Part shown: positions 50,222 to 58,752 of the stretch, piece after piece
Position numbering within the stretch: the stretch's first letter is position 1
Layout: every line of letters starts with the position of its first letter
From: Vicinamibacterales bacterium
GTDB taxonomy: Bacteria > Acidobacteriota > Vicinamibacteria > Vicinamibacterales > 2-12-FULL-66-21
Direction: 5' to 3'
DNA length: 64,000 nt
Assembly: GCA_035699745.1 (NCBI GenBank)
Contig: DASSPH010000034.1
Location: forward strand, 1-64,000
Notes under the pieces: model-generated
Databases searched by the model: none
What the model was told of the DNA's origin: nothing
What the model saw: only the letters and a program-made list of their open reading frames with translations
Translations under genes and position numbers: made by a program

Positions 50222-50330
50222 CGGGGGATTCTACCCCGAGCCCTGCAGCGATCCGGGGCGGCCGGACAGGGAATATCCGGCGCGTTGGCGAGGTTGTACT
50301 ACGCCCCTGGCCGGTCCCGGCGGCGCGTGC

Positions 50331-51077
50331 CTACGCTCTGTAGATCGTGCGCGCGGTCAGCTCGCGCGGATCGAGTCCGGCGCTGCGCGCGATCTGCGCG
50401 ATGGCGGGCGGCAGGTTCGCGGAGAACCGCCATTCGTCGGCGCGCGCACCCGCACCTGCGAGCCGGTCCGTCCATTCGGGCCACCACGCCTTGTCGCGGC
50501 GGGCGATCGACTCGACGATCAGGAAGGACCGGCGCGCACGCGCGTCGGCGAGCCTCTCGAGCAGCGCCGTGCGCTGTCGATCCGGCAGCTCGTTCACCGC
50601 ATATGCGAGCAGGATCGGCGGCGCCGGCGCCTTCGCGGACGCGGCGTCCTCGAGAACGTCGCCGATCGCGGCGCGGCCGCGGAGGCCGAGCTGGTTGTAG
50701 GTCCAGTTTGCCTCGGCGACGGCCCAGGCGTTGCGATCGATGCCTCGTATCCGCGGCGGCCGATGGCAGGCCAGCGCCCAGGCCGCGCCGCCGACACCGG
50801 TGCCGCATCCCAGATCGAGGATGGCCTCCGGTGAGGAGGCGTTGGCGCCGAGCGCCCGGGCGACCGCGTCGATCGTGAGGAAGTGCATCGGTCCGTAGAA
50901 CAGGGCGAAGGCGGCGCGTTTGCCGGCGCTGTCGAGTGCGGCGCCGCCCGGCAGTTTCTCGCGGCGTTCGACGTAGACCGACGACAGCGCGCGGAGCGCG
51001 CGCGTCAGCTCGGAGCGCGTGAGGTTGGCGAGATGGCGCTGCTCGAGTGCGGCGAGCCAGGCCTGTATGTCGACCAT
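50331..51077 (-). CDS. Class I SAM-dependent methyltransferase
   Basis: The 248-residue protein has motif I AILDLGCGTGVGGAAWALA, a post-I acid in IRGIDRNAWAVAEANWTY, and motif IV LLAYAVNELPD. The N-terminal region (RALSSVYVERREKLPGGAAL) resembles the mitochondrial Rsm22-like group, which is linked to the small ribosomal subunit, but this similarity is weak by eye. It starts nine bases downstream of the tRNA-Ser 3' end on the same strand, which could mean co-transcription. The substrate is unknown. Confidence 0.8.
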   Translation of the reverse strand: MVDIQAWLAALEQRHLANLTRSELTRALRALSSVYVERREKLPGGAALDSAGKRAAFALFYGPMHFLTIDAVARALGANASSPEAILDLGCGTGVGGAAWALACHRPPRIRGIDRNAWAVAEANWTYNQLGLRGRAAIGDVLEDAASAKAPAPPILLAYAVNELPDRQRTALLERLADARARRSFLIVESIARRDKAWWPEWTDRLAGAGARADEWRFSANLPPAIAQIARSAGLDPRELTARTIYRA

Positions 51078-51085
51078 GTGGAAGC

Positions 51086-51175
<90 letters not shown>

Positions 51176-51253
51176 GCGCAGGTAATTTTCTCACACCTGT
51201 CCGGTGCCATGCGTGCCGCTGGCCGCCTGCCGCCAACCGCTCGCCGCTCAGTG

Positions 51254-51358
51254 CGCACTCCGCACTGCCCACTCCGCACTCCGCACTGCGCACTCCGCAC
51301 CGCGCACCGCGCACCGCGCACTCCGCACCGCGCACCGCGCACTGCGCACTGCGCACTG
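51254..51358. repeat. 7-base tandem repeat, 15 units (CGCACTC / CGCACTG / CGCACCG)
   Basis: Fifteen head-to-tail seven-base units run from 51254 to 51358, almost all being CGCACTC, CGCACTG or CGCACCG (one CCCACTC). They lie in the 201-base gap between tRNA-Ser and the spermidine-synthase-like gene, ending 18 bases before its start. The tract is open in some frames but is not coding. Length variation between strains is likely, and it could alter expression of the next gene. Confidence 0.9.
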
Positions 51359-51376
51359 CTGCAGCTATACTGCCCT

Positions 51377-53899
51377 GTGCCCTCCCCCGTTCCCGCCCGG
51401 ACGCTGGCGGGCGTCGCCCTCCTCGCCGGCGCGCTGCTGATGATCGAGTTGTCGCTCACGCGGATCTTCTCGGTCACCATGTATTACCACTTCGCGTTCA
51501 TGGCGATCTCGATCGCGCTGTTCGGCTTGAGCGCCGCGGGGGTCTACGTGTTCCTCCGCCAGGAACGCTGGCGCGAGACGCCGACGGACCTGCTGCTCGA
51601 GCGACATGCCGTCGCCTTCGCCGTGGCGACGCTGCTGTCGCTCGCGCTGCTGGTGAAGCTGCGCGTCGGTTTGTCGTACACGCCGGCCAACATCGCGCTG
51701 ATGTGCGTGATGTACGTGCTGTCGGCGCTGCCGTTCTTCACCGGCGGCACCGCCATCTCCGTCGCGATCTCGCGCGCGGCGGCGCAGGTGAACGGCGTGT
51801 ACGCCGCCGACCTGCTCGGCGCCGCGGCCGCGTGTCTGCTGCTCATGCCGGCGCTGAACCTGATCGGCGCGCCGGGAGCGATCGTGGCCTCGGCGGTCCT
51901 CGGCATCGCCGCCGCGGCGTGTTTCGCCACCCCGGCGCGGCGGCCTCGCTTTGCCGCCACCGCCGCCGCCTTCGCGGTCGTCACCATCGCCGGATCGCTG
52001 GCCGGCGTGTTCAGCGTCTCGACCACCAAAGGGCACGAGCACGACCGCGTGCTGTTCAGCAAGTGGAATTCCTTCTCGCGGATCGGCGTCTACGACGTCG
52101 CCGCGGGAGGATCGTGGTCGTTGAGCGACCGCTACAAGGGGCCGCTGCCCGACTTCAGGCTGATGGACATCGACTCGGCGGCCGCCACACAGATCCTGAA
52201 GGTGGGCAGCGATCGCGATGCCGGGTTCCTGCAGTACGAGCTGACGGCGATCGGGTACCGGCTGTTCGGGACGCCGCTGGCGCCTCCCGCCACGCCGTTC
52301 CATGCACTGGTCATCGGCACCGGCGGCGGGCGCGACCTGCACACGGCGCTCGTCTTCGGCGCCACCGCCGTGGACGGCGTCGAAATCAACCCGATCATCG
52401 TCGACGACGTGATGCGCGGCCGCTTCCGCGAGTATTCCGGCGCCGTGTACGACCGGCCGAACGTCACCATCGCGATCGAAGACGGCCGCAGCTTCGTCAG
52501 ACGGTCGCCGAAGCAGTACGACATCATTCAGGCATCGCTCGTCGATACCTGGGCCGCGACGGCGGCGGGGGCGTACGCCCTGAGCGAGAACTCGCTCTAC
52601 ACCGTCGAGGCGTTCGACGACTATTTGAATCACCTGACCGATCGCGGGGTGTTGAGCATCTCGCGCTGGGTGTTCGACGGGCTGCGGCTGGTCTCGCTGG
52701 CCCAGGAAGCGGGCGCCCGCCGAGGCTGGAACCCGGCGGATCGCCTCGCCATCGTCCAGCAGGACAAGGTGGCGACCTTCCTGTTGAAGAAGACGCCATT
52801 CACCGCGCAGGAGACGCGCCTGCTCAAGGACACGGCGGACGCGCTCGGTTTCACCGTGATGTACCTGCCGGGGCACCCGGTACCAACCCTCGGCGACAGC
52901 CGGGACCAGTACGCGAAGCTGCTGCTCGCGCCGGATCGCCGCGCCGTCTACGACACCTTTCCGCTCGAGATCGCGCCGACGACCGACGACCGTCCGTTCT
53001 TCTTCCACACCACGCGGCTGCGCAACCACTGGGCGGTGGCGCCGGTGCTGCGGCTCGCCGGGCAGCAGGTCGAGCGTCCCGACAACCCCGGTTCCTGGGG
53101 CACGGGCGGGCTGACGGCGCTGCTGATCCTCGTCGCGGTGTCGTCGTTCCTGATCGTGATCTTCGTCGTGGGTCCGCTGGCGGTCAGCTCGCGCGCGTCG
53201 CTCGGCGCGAACTGGATGAGCCCGCTCGCCTACTTCGCGTGTCTCGGCGGCGCGTTCATGCTGATCGAAGTGGCGCTGCTGCAGCGCTTCGTGCTGCTGC
53301 TCGGGCATCCGGTGTATTCGCTGACCGTGACGCTGCTCTCGATCCTGCTCGGCACCGGGCTGGGGAGCGCGCTGAGCCGGCGCATCCCGGACGCGTCGCT
53401 GCGCCGAAGCGCCGCCCTGGCGTGCGGCGTCGTCGTCGCGATCGCGCTCCTCTGGACGACCGTGCTGCCGGCGATTCTGCGGGCGGGGATCGGATGGCCG
53501 CTGAGCGCGCGCATGGCGCTGGCGGTGGCGCTGATGATGCCCGCCGGCATGGTGATGGGCGTGCCGCTGCCGGCGGGAATCCGGATGCTGGCGGCCGCCC
53601 GACCGCAGCTCGTTCCCTGGGCCTGGGCGATGAACGGCGCGCTCTCGGTGCTCGGCGCCATTCTGGCGGTGTTCATCGCGATGATCTGGGGCTTCTCGAC
53701 CACCCTCCTGGCCGGCGGAGCCGTCTACGCGGGTGCAGCCGCGCTCGTCTCGGTCCGATACCCGGGACGGGAGGTGTCGAGTGCGCGGCCGGCTGCTGAT
53801 TCCTGGGGCGATCCTGCTCGCGATGACGGGGGTGGAAGCGCAGCGCGCGCCGGCGCAGGCGGGACCGGATCTGCCCGTCAGGCGGGTCATCCTCTATAA
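51377..53899 (+). CDS. Membrane protein with a central spermidine-synthase-like domain
   Basis: The 840-residue protein has about six N-terminal membrane helices (LLMIELSLTRIFSVTMYYHF; LLGAAAACLLLMPALNL). A central SAM-binding spermidine-synthase-like domain follows (about 320-560; VIGTGGGRDLHTALVFGA, VDGVEINPIIVDD), then a further set of helices. Such fusions are annotated as polyamine-synthase-like or MFS-linked; the substrate is unknown. Start uncertain: GTG at 51377 was chosen because upstream codons run through the seven-base repeat; an ATG at 51440 is another option. The C-terminal 40 residues overlap the next gene. Confidence 0.75.
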   Translation: MPSPVPARTLAGVALLAGALLMIELSLTRIFSVTMYYHFAFMAISIALFGLSAAGVYVFLRQERWRETPTDLLLERHAVAFAVATLLSLALLVKLRVGLSYTPANIALMCVMYVLSALPFFTGGTAISVAISRAAAQVNGVYAADLLGAAAACLLLMPALNLIGAPGAIVASAVLGIAAAACFATPARRPRFAATAAAFAVVTIAGSLAGVFSVSTTKGHEHDRVLFSKWNSFSRIGVYDVAAGGSWSLSDRYKGPLPDFRLMDIDSAAATQILKVGSDRDAGFLQYELTAIGYRLFGTPLAPPATPFHALVIGTGGGRDLHTALVFGATAVDGVEINPIIVDDVMRGRFREYSGAVYDRPNVTIAIEDGRSFVRRSPKQYDIIQASLVDTWAATAAGAYALSENSLYTVEAFDDYLNHLTDRGVLSISRWVFDGLRLVSLAQEAGARRGWNPADRLAIVQQDKVATFLLKKTPFTAQETRLLKDTADALGFTVMYLPGHPVPTLGDSRDQYAKLLLAPDRRAVYDTFPLEIAPTTDDRPFFFHTTRLRNHWAVAPVLRLAGQQVERPDNPGSWGTGGLTALLILVAVSSFLIVIFVVGPLAVSSRASLGANWMSPLAYFACLGGAFMLIEVALLQRFVLLLGHPVYSLTVTLLSILLGTGLGSALSRRIPDASLRRSAALACGVVVAIALLWTTVLPAILRAGIGWPLSARMALAVALMMPAGMVMGVPLPAGIRMLAAARPQLVPWAWAMNGALSVLGAILAVFIAMIWGFSTTLLAGGAVYAGAAALVSVRYPGREVSSARPAADSWGDPARDDGGGSAARAGAGGTGSARQAGHPL

Positions 53900-56126
53900 G
53901 AGCGGCGTCGGATTCTTCGAGCACTTCGGTTCCGTGACCGGCAACACGCCGGTGACCATTCAGTTCACGTCGGCCCAGTTGAACGACGTCCTGCAGTCGT
54001 TGACCGCCCTCGATCTGGACGGCGGCTCGATCGCCAGCATCAGCTACAACTCCGTCGCGCCGATCGAGCAGCGTCTGGCGACCTTGCGCACCCGCATCGG
54101 CGGCGAGGCCGACCGTCTGGAGCTGCTGCAGGCATTACGCGGCGCCCGGGTGATCGTCCGGTCGGGCGCCGCCGAGACGGCGGGGCGCATCTTCAGCGCG
54201 GAACAGCGAACGCGCGCGCGCAACGGCGTTCTCGAACCGGTCACGGATCTGACGCTGATCGGCGACGAAGGGGCGATCCGCACCGTCGAACTGACGCCCG
54301 CGTCCACGGTGCAACTGGCGGAGCGCGACGTCCGCGAAGACATCTCGGCGTATCTGGGCATCACGGCGTCCACTCGCGGGGAAGACGCCAGACGCATGGT
54401 CATGAGCGCAACCGGAACGGGCACGCGGCGGATCGCGATCAGCTACATCAGCGAGGTTCCGATCTGGAAGTCGACGTACCGGCTGGTCCTTCCCGAGGCC
54501 GGCGCCAGGCCGATGCTGCAGGGCTGGGCCATCGTCGACAACACGCTCGCCCAGGACTGGACGGGGGTGGAGCTGTCGCTCGTCGCCGGCGCGCCGCAGT
54601 CGTTCGTGCAGCAGATCTCGCAGCCCTACTACGTGCAGCGGCCGATGGTGCCGCTGCCGCCCGCCGTGCTGCTCCAGCCGCAGACTCATGCCGGGACGCT
54701 GGTCGGCGGCGAGGGCCGCGTCGCCGGAACGCTGCGGGATCCTGGTCGAGGTGTGCTCCCCGGGGCCCGCGTCGAACTGCTCGATGCGTCCGGCAGCGCC
54801 GTCGCCAGCGCGGTGACAGACGCGAGCGGCGGGTTCGATCTCGGCGCCGCCCCGGGCGTCTACACGTTGACCGCGCAATTGGCGGGATTTCAGCCGGCGA
54901 GACGGACGGTGACGCTGACCGCCGGCGGCCGGCAGCGGACTGACGTCACCATGGGCGTCGGCGGGGTCAGCGAGAGTGTCACCATCTCGTCAGCCACGCC
55001 GCTGGCTCGCAGTGCCGGCGGGCGCGGGGGCGCTGCCGGCGGGGTGGCCGGCGGTCTGCCGGCGCGGTCGGCCGACATGCCGGTTCCGGCGCCGCCTCCT
55101 CCGGCGATCGACTACATGGCGGCCGCGGCACCCGCAGCCCAGGGGCAGGAACTCGGCGAACTGTTCGAATACCGGCTGCAGCAGCCGGTCACGATCCGGC
55201 GCAACGAGTCCGCGCTCGTCCCGATTCTGCAGGCGGAAGTGGACGCCGAGCGGGTCTCGATGTGGACGAAAGGCGCGGGTTCCGGCCGTCCGCTGCGCGG
55301 CGTGTGGCTCACCAACTCCAGCACCCTGACACTCGACGGCGGATCGTTCAGCGTGATCGACGCCAATGCATTTGCCGGCGAGGGGCTGATCGAGTCGCTG
55401 AAGCCCGGAGAACGGCGGCTGATTTCCTATGGTGCCGACCTCGCGGTGCTCGTCAAGGCCGAGCCGCAGCCTGGAACCGGGCGCGTGCTGAAAATCGTGG
55501 CGCAGAACGGACTTCTGGTCGCGTCACAGGAGCAGCGCGTCACCTGGAAGTACACCGCTCGAAACGAGGACGCGTCGGCGCGAACGCTGATCATCGAACA
55601 CCCGGTGCGTCCGGGGTGGGCGATGGCCGGTGAACCCGCCCCCGCGGAGCTGTCGCCGAACGCGGCGCGGTATCGCCTGGCGCTCCCGCCGAAGCAGGAA
55701 GCGGCGCTGACGCTCACCGAACGGCAGGGGGGCGACACGACGTATCGTCTCAGCGAGGTCGACGATCGCACGATCGCGATTCTGGCGGGATCCGGCGCGA
55801 ACGACGCGGCGCTGCGCCGTGCCCTGCAGCCGCTGATCGACAAGCGGGCGGAGATGGCGGCGGTCGACCGGCGGATCTCGACCATCAACGCGCAGCTTGC
55901 CGAGATCGAGCGCGATCAGCAGCGCGTGCGCGAGAACATGAAGGCGCTGCGCGGCAGCAGTGAGGAAAAGGCGCTGATCCAGCGCTACACCAAGCAGCTC
56001 GCCGATCAGGAGGACCGGCTCAGCGCGTTGCGGGGCGATCTTGCGAAGGCGACCGCCGAGCGCGAGGCGCGGCTGCGCGAGCTGTCCGAGCTCGCCGGCA
56101 AACTGCAGTTCGAGCTGCCGGGCTAG
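53781..56126 (+). CDS. Secreted DUF4139 protein with inserted carboxypeptidase-regulatory-like domain
   Basis: The 781-residue protein begins at the GTG at 53781 (GGGAGG upstream). It has a signal peptide ending near MTGVEAQ, then VRRVILYKSGVGFFEHFG and a DUF4139-type body (IAISYISEVPIWKSTYRLVL, GWAIVDNTLAQDW). An Ig-like carboxypeptidase-regulatory domain is inserted near 310-400 (GTLRDPGRGVLPGARVELLDASG). A Gly-rich linker follows, then the second half and a coiled coil (about 690-775). DUF4139 proteins have no settled function. The start lies inside the upstream gene (119-base overlap). Confidence 0.8.
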   Translation: MRGRLLIPGAILLAMTGVEAQRAPAQAGPDLPVRRVILYKSGVGFFEHFGSVTGNTPVTIQFTSAQLNDVLQSLTALDLDGGSIASISYNSVAPIEQRLATLRTRIGGEADRLELLQALRGARVIVRSGAAETAGRIFSAEQRTRARNGVLEPVTDLTLIGDEGAIRTVELTPASTVQLAERDVREDISAYLGITASTRGEDARRMVMSATGTGTRRIAISYISEVPIWKSTYRLVLPEAGARPMLQGWAIVDNTLAQDWTGVELSLVAGAPQSFVQQISQPYYVQRPMVPLPPAVLLQPQTHAGTLVGGEGRVAGTLRDPGRGVLPGARVELLDASGSAVASAVTDASGGFDLGAAPGVYTLTAQLAGFQPARRTVTLTAGGRQRTDVTMGVGGVSESVTISSATPLARSAGGRGGAAGGVAGGLPARSADMPVPAPPPPAIDYMAAAAPAAQGQELGELFEYRLQQPVTIRRNESALVPILQAEVDAERVSMWTKGAGSGRPLRGVWLTNSSTLTLDGGSFSVIDANAFAGEGLIESLKPGERRLISYGADLAVLVKAEPQPGTGRVLKIVAQNGLLVASQEQRVTWKYTARNEDASARTLIIEHPVRPGWAMAGEPAPAELSPNAARYRLALPPKQEAALTLTERQGGDTTYRLSEVDDRTIAILAGSGANDAALRRALQPLIDKRAEMAAVDRRISTINAQLAEIERDQQRVRENMKALRGSSEEKALIQRYTKQLADQEDRLSALRGDLAKATAEREARLRELSELAGKLQFELPG

Positions 56127-56139
56127 GCGCAGACGCGGA

Positions 56140-57420
56140 TCAGCTGATCCGCTCGAGGCCGCCCATGAACGGGCGCAGCGCGGCGGGAATCGTCACCGAT
56201 CCGTCGCGCTCCTGATAGTTCTCGAGAATGGCGATCAACGTACGCCCGACCGCGAGACCTGAGCCGTTCAGCGTATGGACGTACTCGACCTTGCCGGTCC
56301 CCTGCGGCCGGAACTTGATGTTCGCGCGGCGCGCCTGGAAGGCCATCGTGTTGCTGCACGATGAGATTTCGCGGTACGTGCGCTGGCTCGGCAGCCACAC
56401 CTCGATGTCGTAGGTCTTCGCCGAGGCGAATCCCATATCCCCCGTCGACAGCACGATCGTCCGGTAGGGCAGCTCGAGACGTTTGAGCACCTCTTCGGCG
56501 TTGGCGGTCAGCGACTCGAGCTCGTCGAACGACTGTTCGGGGGTGGTGAACTTCACCAGCTCCACCTTGTCGAACTGGTGCTGGCGGATCAATCCGCGAA
56601 CGTCGGCGCCGTACGATCCCGCTTCGCTGCGGAAGCACGGCGTGTAGGCGGTGTACCGCAAGGGGAGATCCCGGCCGTCCAGGATCTCGCCGCGATAGAG
56701 GTTGGTCAGCGGCACCTCCGCGGTCGGAATCAGGAACAGATCCCAGTCACCCGCGATCTTGAAGAGATCCTGCTCGAACTTGGGCAGGTTGCCGGTGCCG
56801 CGCAGCGCGTCCGCGTTGACCAGGAACGGCGGCACGACTTCGGTGTAGCCGTGCTCGCGCGTATGCAGGTCCAGCATGAAGTTGATCAGCGCGCGTTCGA
56901 GGCGCGCGCCGCCGCGCATCAGCACCGAGAAGCGCGCGCCCGACATCCGGGTCGCGCGCTCGAAATCGAGGATGCCGAGCGCGGGACCCAGATCCCAGTG
57001 CGGCTTCGGCTCGAAGTCGAACTCGCGCGGGCGGCCGTGGCGCCGCACTTCGACGTTGTCATCGGCGCTCCTGCCCACCGGAACCGTCGGGTGGGGCAGG
57101 TTGGGAACGATCATCAGCAGATCCTGGCGCTGCTGTTCGACGCCGTCCAGCTCCGCCTCGAGCAGCTTGATCTGCTGGCCGCGCGCCTTGTTGGCCGCGA
57201 AAATCGCCGACGGATCGAGTCCCTGCTTCTTCGCCCGCGCCACTTCCTCGCCCGCGGCGTTCTGCTCGCGCTTCAGTCCTTCGACCACCGGAATCAGCTC
57301 GCGCCGTTTCGCGTCGAGCGCGGCGAACGGCGCCAGAATCGAATCCGGGTCGAGGCCGCGGTTCTGCAGGCCGGCACGCACCTCGTCCGTGTGGTCGCGG
57401 ACGAACGCAGGATCGAGCAT
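56140..57420 (-). CDS. serS: Serine--tRNA ligase
   Basis: The 426-residue class II synthetase charges tRNA-Ser with serine. It has the long N-terminal antiparallel coiled-coil arm (about 25-100; [18 protein letters not shown]). Motif 2 is [21 protein letters not shown]. The motif 3 region is [28 protein letters not shown] is also present. The length matches bacterial SerRS. It is convergent with the DUF4139 gene (13 bases) and divergent from galU (39 bases). A cognate tRNA-Ser(UGA) lies about 5 kb away. Confidence 0.97.
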   Translation of the reverse strand: MLDPAFVRDHTDEVRAGLQNRGLDPDSILAPFAALDAKRRELIPVVEGLKREQNAAGEEVARAKKQGLDPSAIFAANKARGQQIKLLEAELDGVEQQRQDLLMIVPNLPHPTVPVGRSADDNVEVRRHGRPREFDFEPKPHWDLGPALGILDFERATRMSGARFSVLMRGGARLERALINFMLDLHTREHGYTEVVPPFLVNADALRGTGNLPKFEQDLFKIAGDWDLFLIPTAEVPLTNLYRGEILDGRDLPLRYTAYTPCFRSEAGSYGADVRGLIRQHQFDKVELVKFTTPEQSFDELESLTANAEEVLKRLELPYRTIVLSTGDMGFASAKTYDIEVWLPSQRTYREISSCSNTMAFQARRANIKFRPQGTGKVEYVHTLNGSGLAVGRTLIAILENYQERDGSVTIPAALRPFMGGLERIS

Positions 57421-57459
57421 GGGTTAAATCCTATACCGGGGCGGCGGGCGTGAGGTACG

Positions 57460-58377
57460 ATGCCCAGGGTGACCATGACGAAGACGCAGGTTCGGAAGGC
57501 CGTCTTTCCCGCCGCCGGCCTCGGCACGCGGTTCCTGCCCGCCACGAAGGCGCAGCCGAAAGAGATGCTGCCCCTCGTCGACAAACCGATCATCCAGTAC
57601 GGGGTCGAGGAAGCCCTCGCCTCCGGCGTGCACAACATCATCCTCGTGACCGGCCGCGGCAAGAACGCGATCGAGGATCATTTCGACGTCTCGGTGGAGC
57701 TGGAAACCTTCCTCGAGGCGCGCGGCAAGCGGGAACTGCTCGACGAGATCCGCAACATCTCGAACCTGATGAACGTCTCGTACGTCCGCCAGGGGGAGCC
57801 GCTCGGCCTCGGCCACGCCGTGCTCGTGACCAAGGACCTCATCGGCGACGAGCCATTCGCCGTGATCCTCGGCGACGACGTGATCGATGCGCGGCCGCCG
57901 GCGCTGCGCCAGATGATCGACGTGTTCCACGAGGTGGGCGGCCCGGTGCTGGCGATCGAAGAAGTGCCGGAGGAGAACGTCAGCGCCTACGGCGTCATCG
58001 ACGCCGAAGAAGTGCGGCCCGGGGTCTATCGGATCCGCGACCTGGTCGAGAAGCCGCCGCGCGACGAGGCCCCGTCGAATCTCGCCATCATCGGCCGCTA
58101 CGTGCTGACGCCCGACGTGTTTCCCGCGCTGGAAGAAACCGCCCGCGAGAAAGATCGCACCGGCGAGATTCAGCTGACCAACGGTCTGCGGCGTCTGCTG
58201 AAGACGCGGCCGATCTACGGGTGCAAGATCGACGGCGTCCGCCACGACACCGGCAACAAGCTGGGCTTCCTGAAGGCGGTGGTCTATTTCGCGCTGCGGC
58301 GCGACGACCTCGCCGAGCCGTTCCGCGCATACCTGCGCGAGCTGGGCCTCGACGTCCCGGCCGGCTCCCGCCGCTAG
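57460..58377 (+). CDS. galU: UTP--glucose-1-phosphate uridylyltransferase
   Basis: The 305-residue nucleotidyltransferase has VFPAAGLGTRFLPATKAQPK, the nucleotide-binding and catalytic loop. KPIIQYGVEEALASG, QGEPLGLGHAVL and VILGDDVID (metal-binding Asp) follow, then GRYVLTPDVF and IDGVRHDTGNKLGFLKA. It makes UDP-glucose from UTP and glucose-1-phosphate for envelope polysaccharides and trehalose. The start could be 57460 or an in-frame ATG at 57475. A short 9-base repeat follows directly after the stop. Confidence 0.95.
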   Translation: MPRVTMTKTQVRKAVFPAAGLGTRFLPATKAQPKEMLPLVDKPIIQYGVEEALASGVHNIILVTGRGKNAIEDHFDVSVELETFLEARGKRELLDEIRNISNLMNVSYVRQGEPLGLGHAVLVTKDLIGDEPFAVILGDDVIDARPPALRQMIDVFHEVGGPVLAIEEVPEENVSAYGVIDAEEVRPGVYRIRDLVEKPPRDEAPSNLAIIGRYVLTPDVFPALEETAREKDRTGEIQLTNGLRRLLKTRPIYGCKIDGVRHDTGNKLGFLKAVVYFALRRDDLAEPFRAYLRELGLDVPAGSRR

Positions 58378-58381
58378 CCGC

Positions 58382-58408
58382 GACGGATCTCACGGATAAG
58401 ACGGATAA
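58382..58408. repeat. Three 9-base tandem units (GACGGATCT, CACGGATAA, GACGGATAA)
   Basis: Immediately after galU, three nine-base units of the form (G/C)ACGGAT(A/C)(A/T) lie in the 61-base gap to the convergent FmdB-like gene. The unit is of a type often dispersed between genes in acidobacterial and related genomes. No terminator-like U-tract was seen here. Confidence 0.6.
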
Positions 58409-58438
58409 CTCCCATCCCTGATTTGCGCGAGGGCGGCG

Positions 58439-58747
58439 CTATTTTTCCGGTTTGCTGGTGGAATCCGTGGTCTTCGACTCGGGTTTGCTGTCGCTCGTCT
58501 TCGCCTCGGACGTCGACGACTCGCTGCTGCCGCTCGAGGACTTGCTCCCGGCTTCGGACGTGGACTTCTTCGCGTAATCGGTGATGTAGAACCCGGATCC
58601 CTTGAACTGGATGGCCGGCGACGACAGCAGCTTGCGCACCGGTCCGCGGCCGCAGTTCGGACAGACGTCGACCTGCGGATCCGAGAACTTCTGAATCCGC
58701 TCGAATCGCTTCTGGCAGGCCTCGCACTCGTACTCGTATAAAGGCAT
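58439..58747 (-). CDS. FmdB-family zinc-ribbon protein
   Basis: The 102-residue protein has the N-terminal FmdB/CxxC_CXXC_SSSS pattern MPLYEYECEACQKRFERIQ followed by VCPNCGRGPVRKLLSSP, giving a four-cysteine zinc ribbon. FKGSGFYITDY follows. The tail is a 40-residue low-complexity stretch of Ser, Lys, Thr and Glu. FmdB-type proteins are regulatory candidates of unclear function. The start at 58747 leaves the DUF885 stop five bases upstream, so the two genes are probably co-transcribed. Confidence 0.88.
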   Translation of the reverse strand: MPLYEYECEACQKRFERIQKFSDPQVDVCPNCGRGPVRKLLSSPAIQFKGSGFYITDYAKKSTSEAGSKSSSGSSESSTSEAKTSDSKPESKTTDSTSKPEK

Positions 58748-58752
58748 CGTCT

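Noticed and set aside
51254-51358. Seven-base array as CRISPR or coding
   Set aside because: There are no spacers, and although the tract is open in some frames there is no ribosome binding site or conserved product.
51365-53890. An 841-codon minus-strand frame over the spermidine-synthase-like gene
   Set aside because: Composition and lack of motifs mark it as a shadow of the membrane protein on the other strand.
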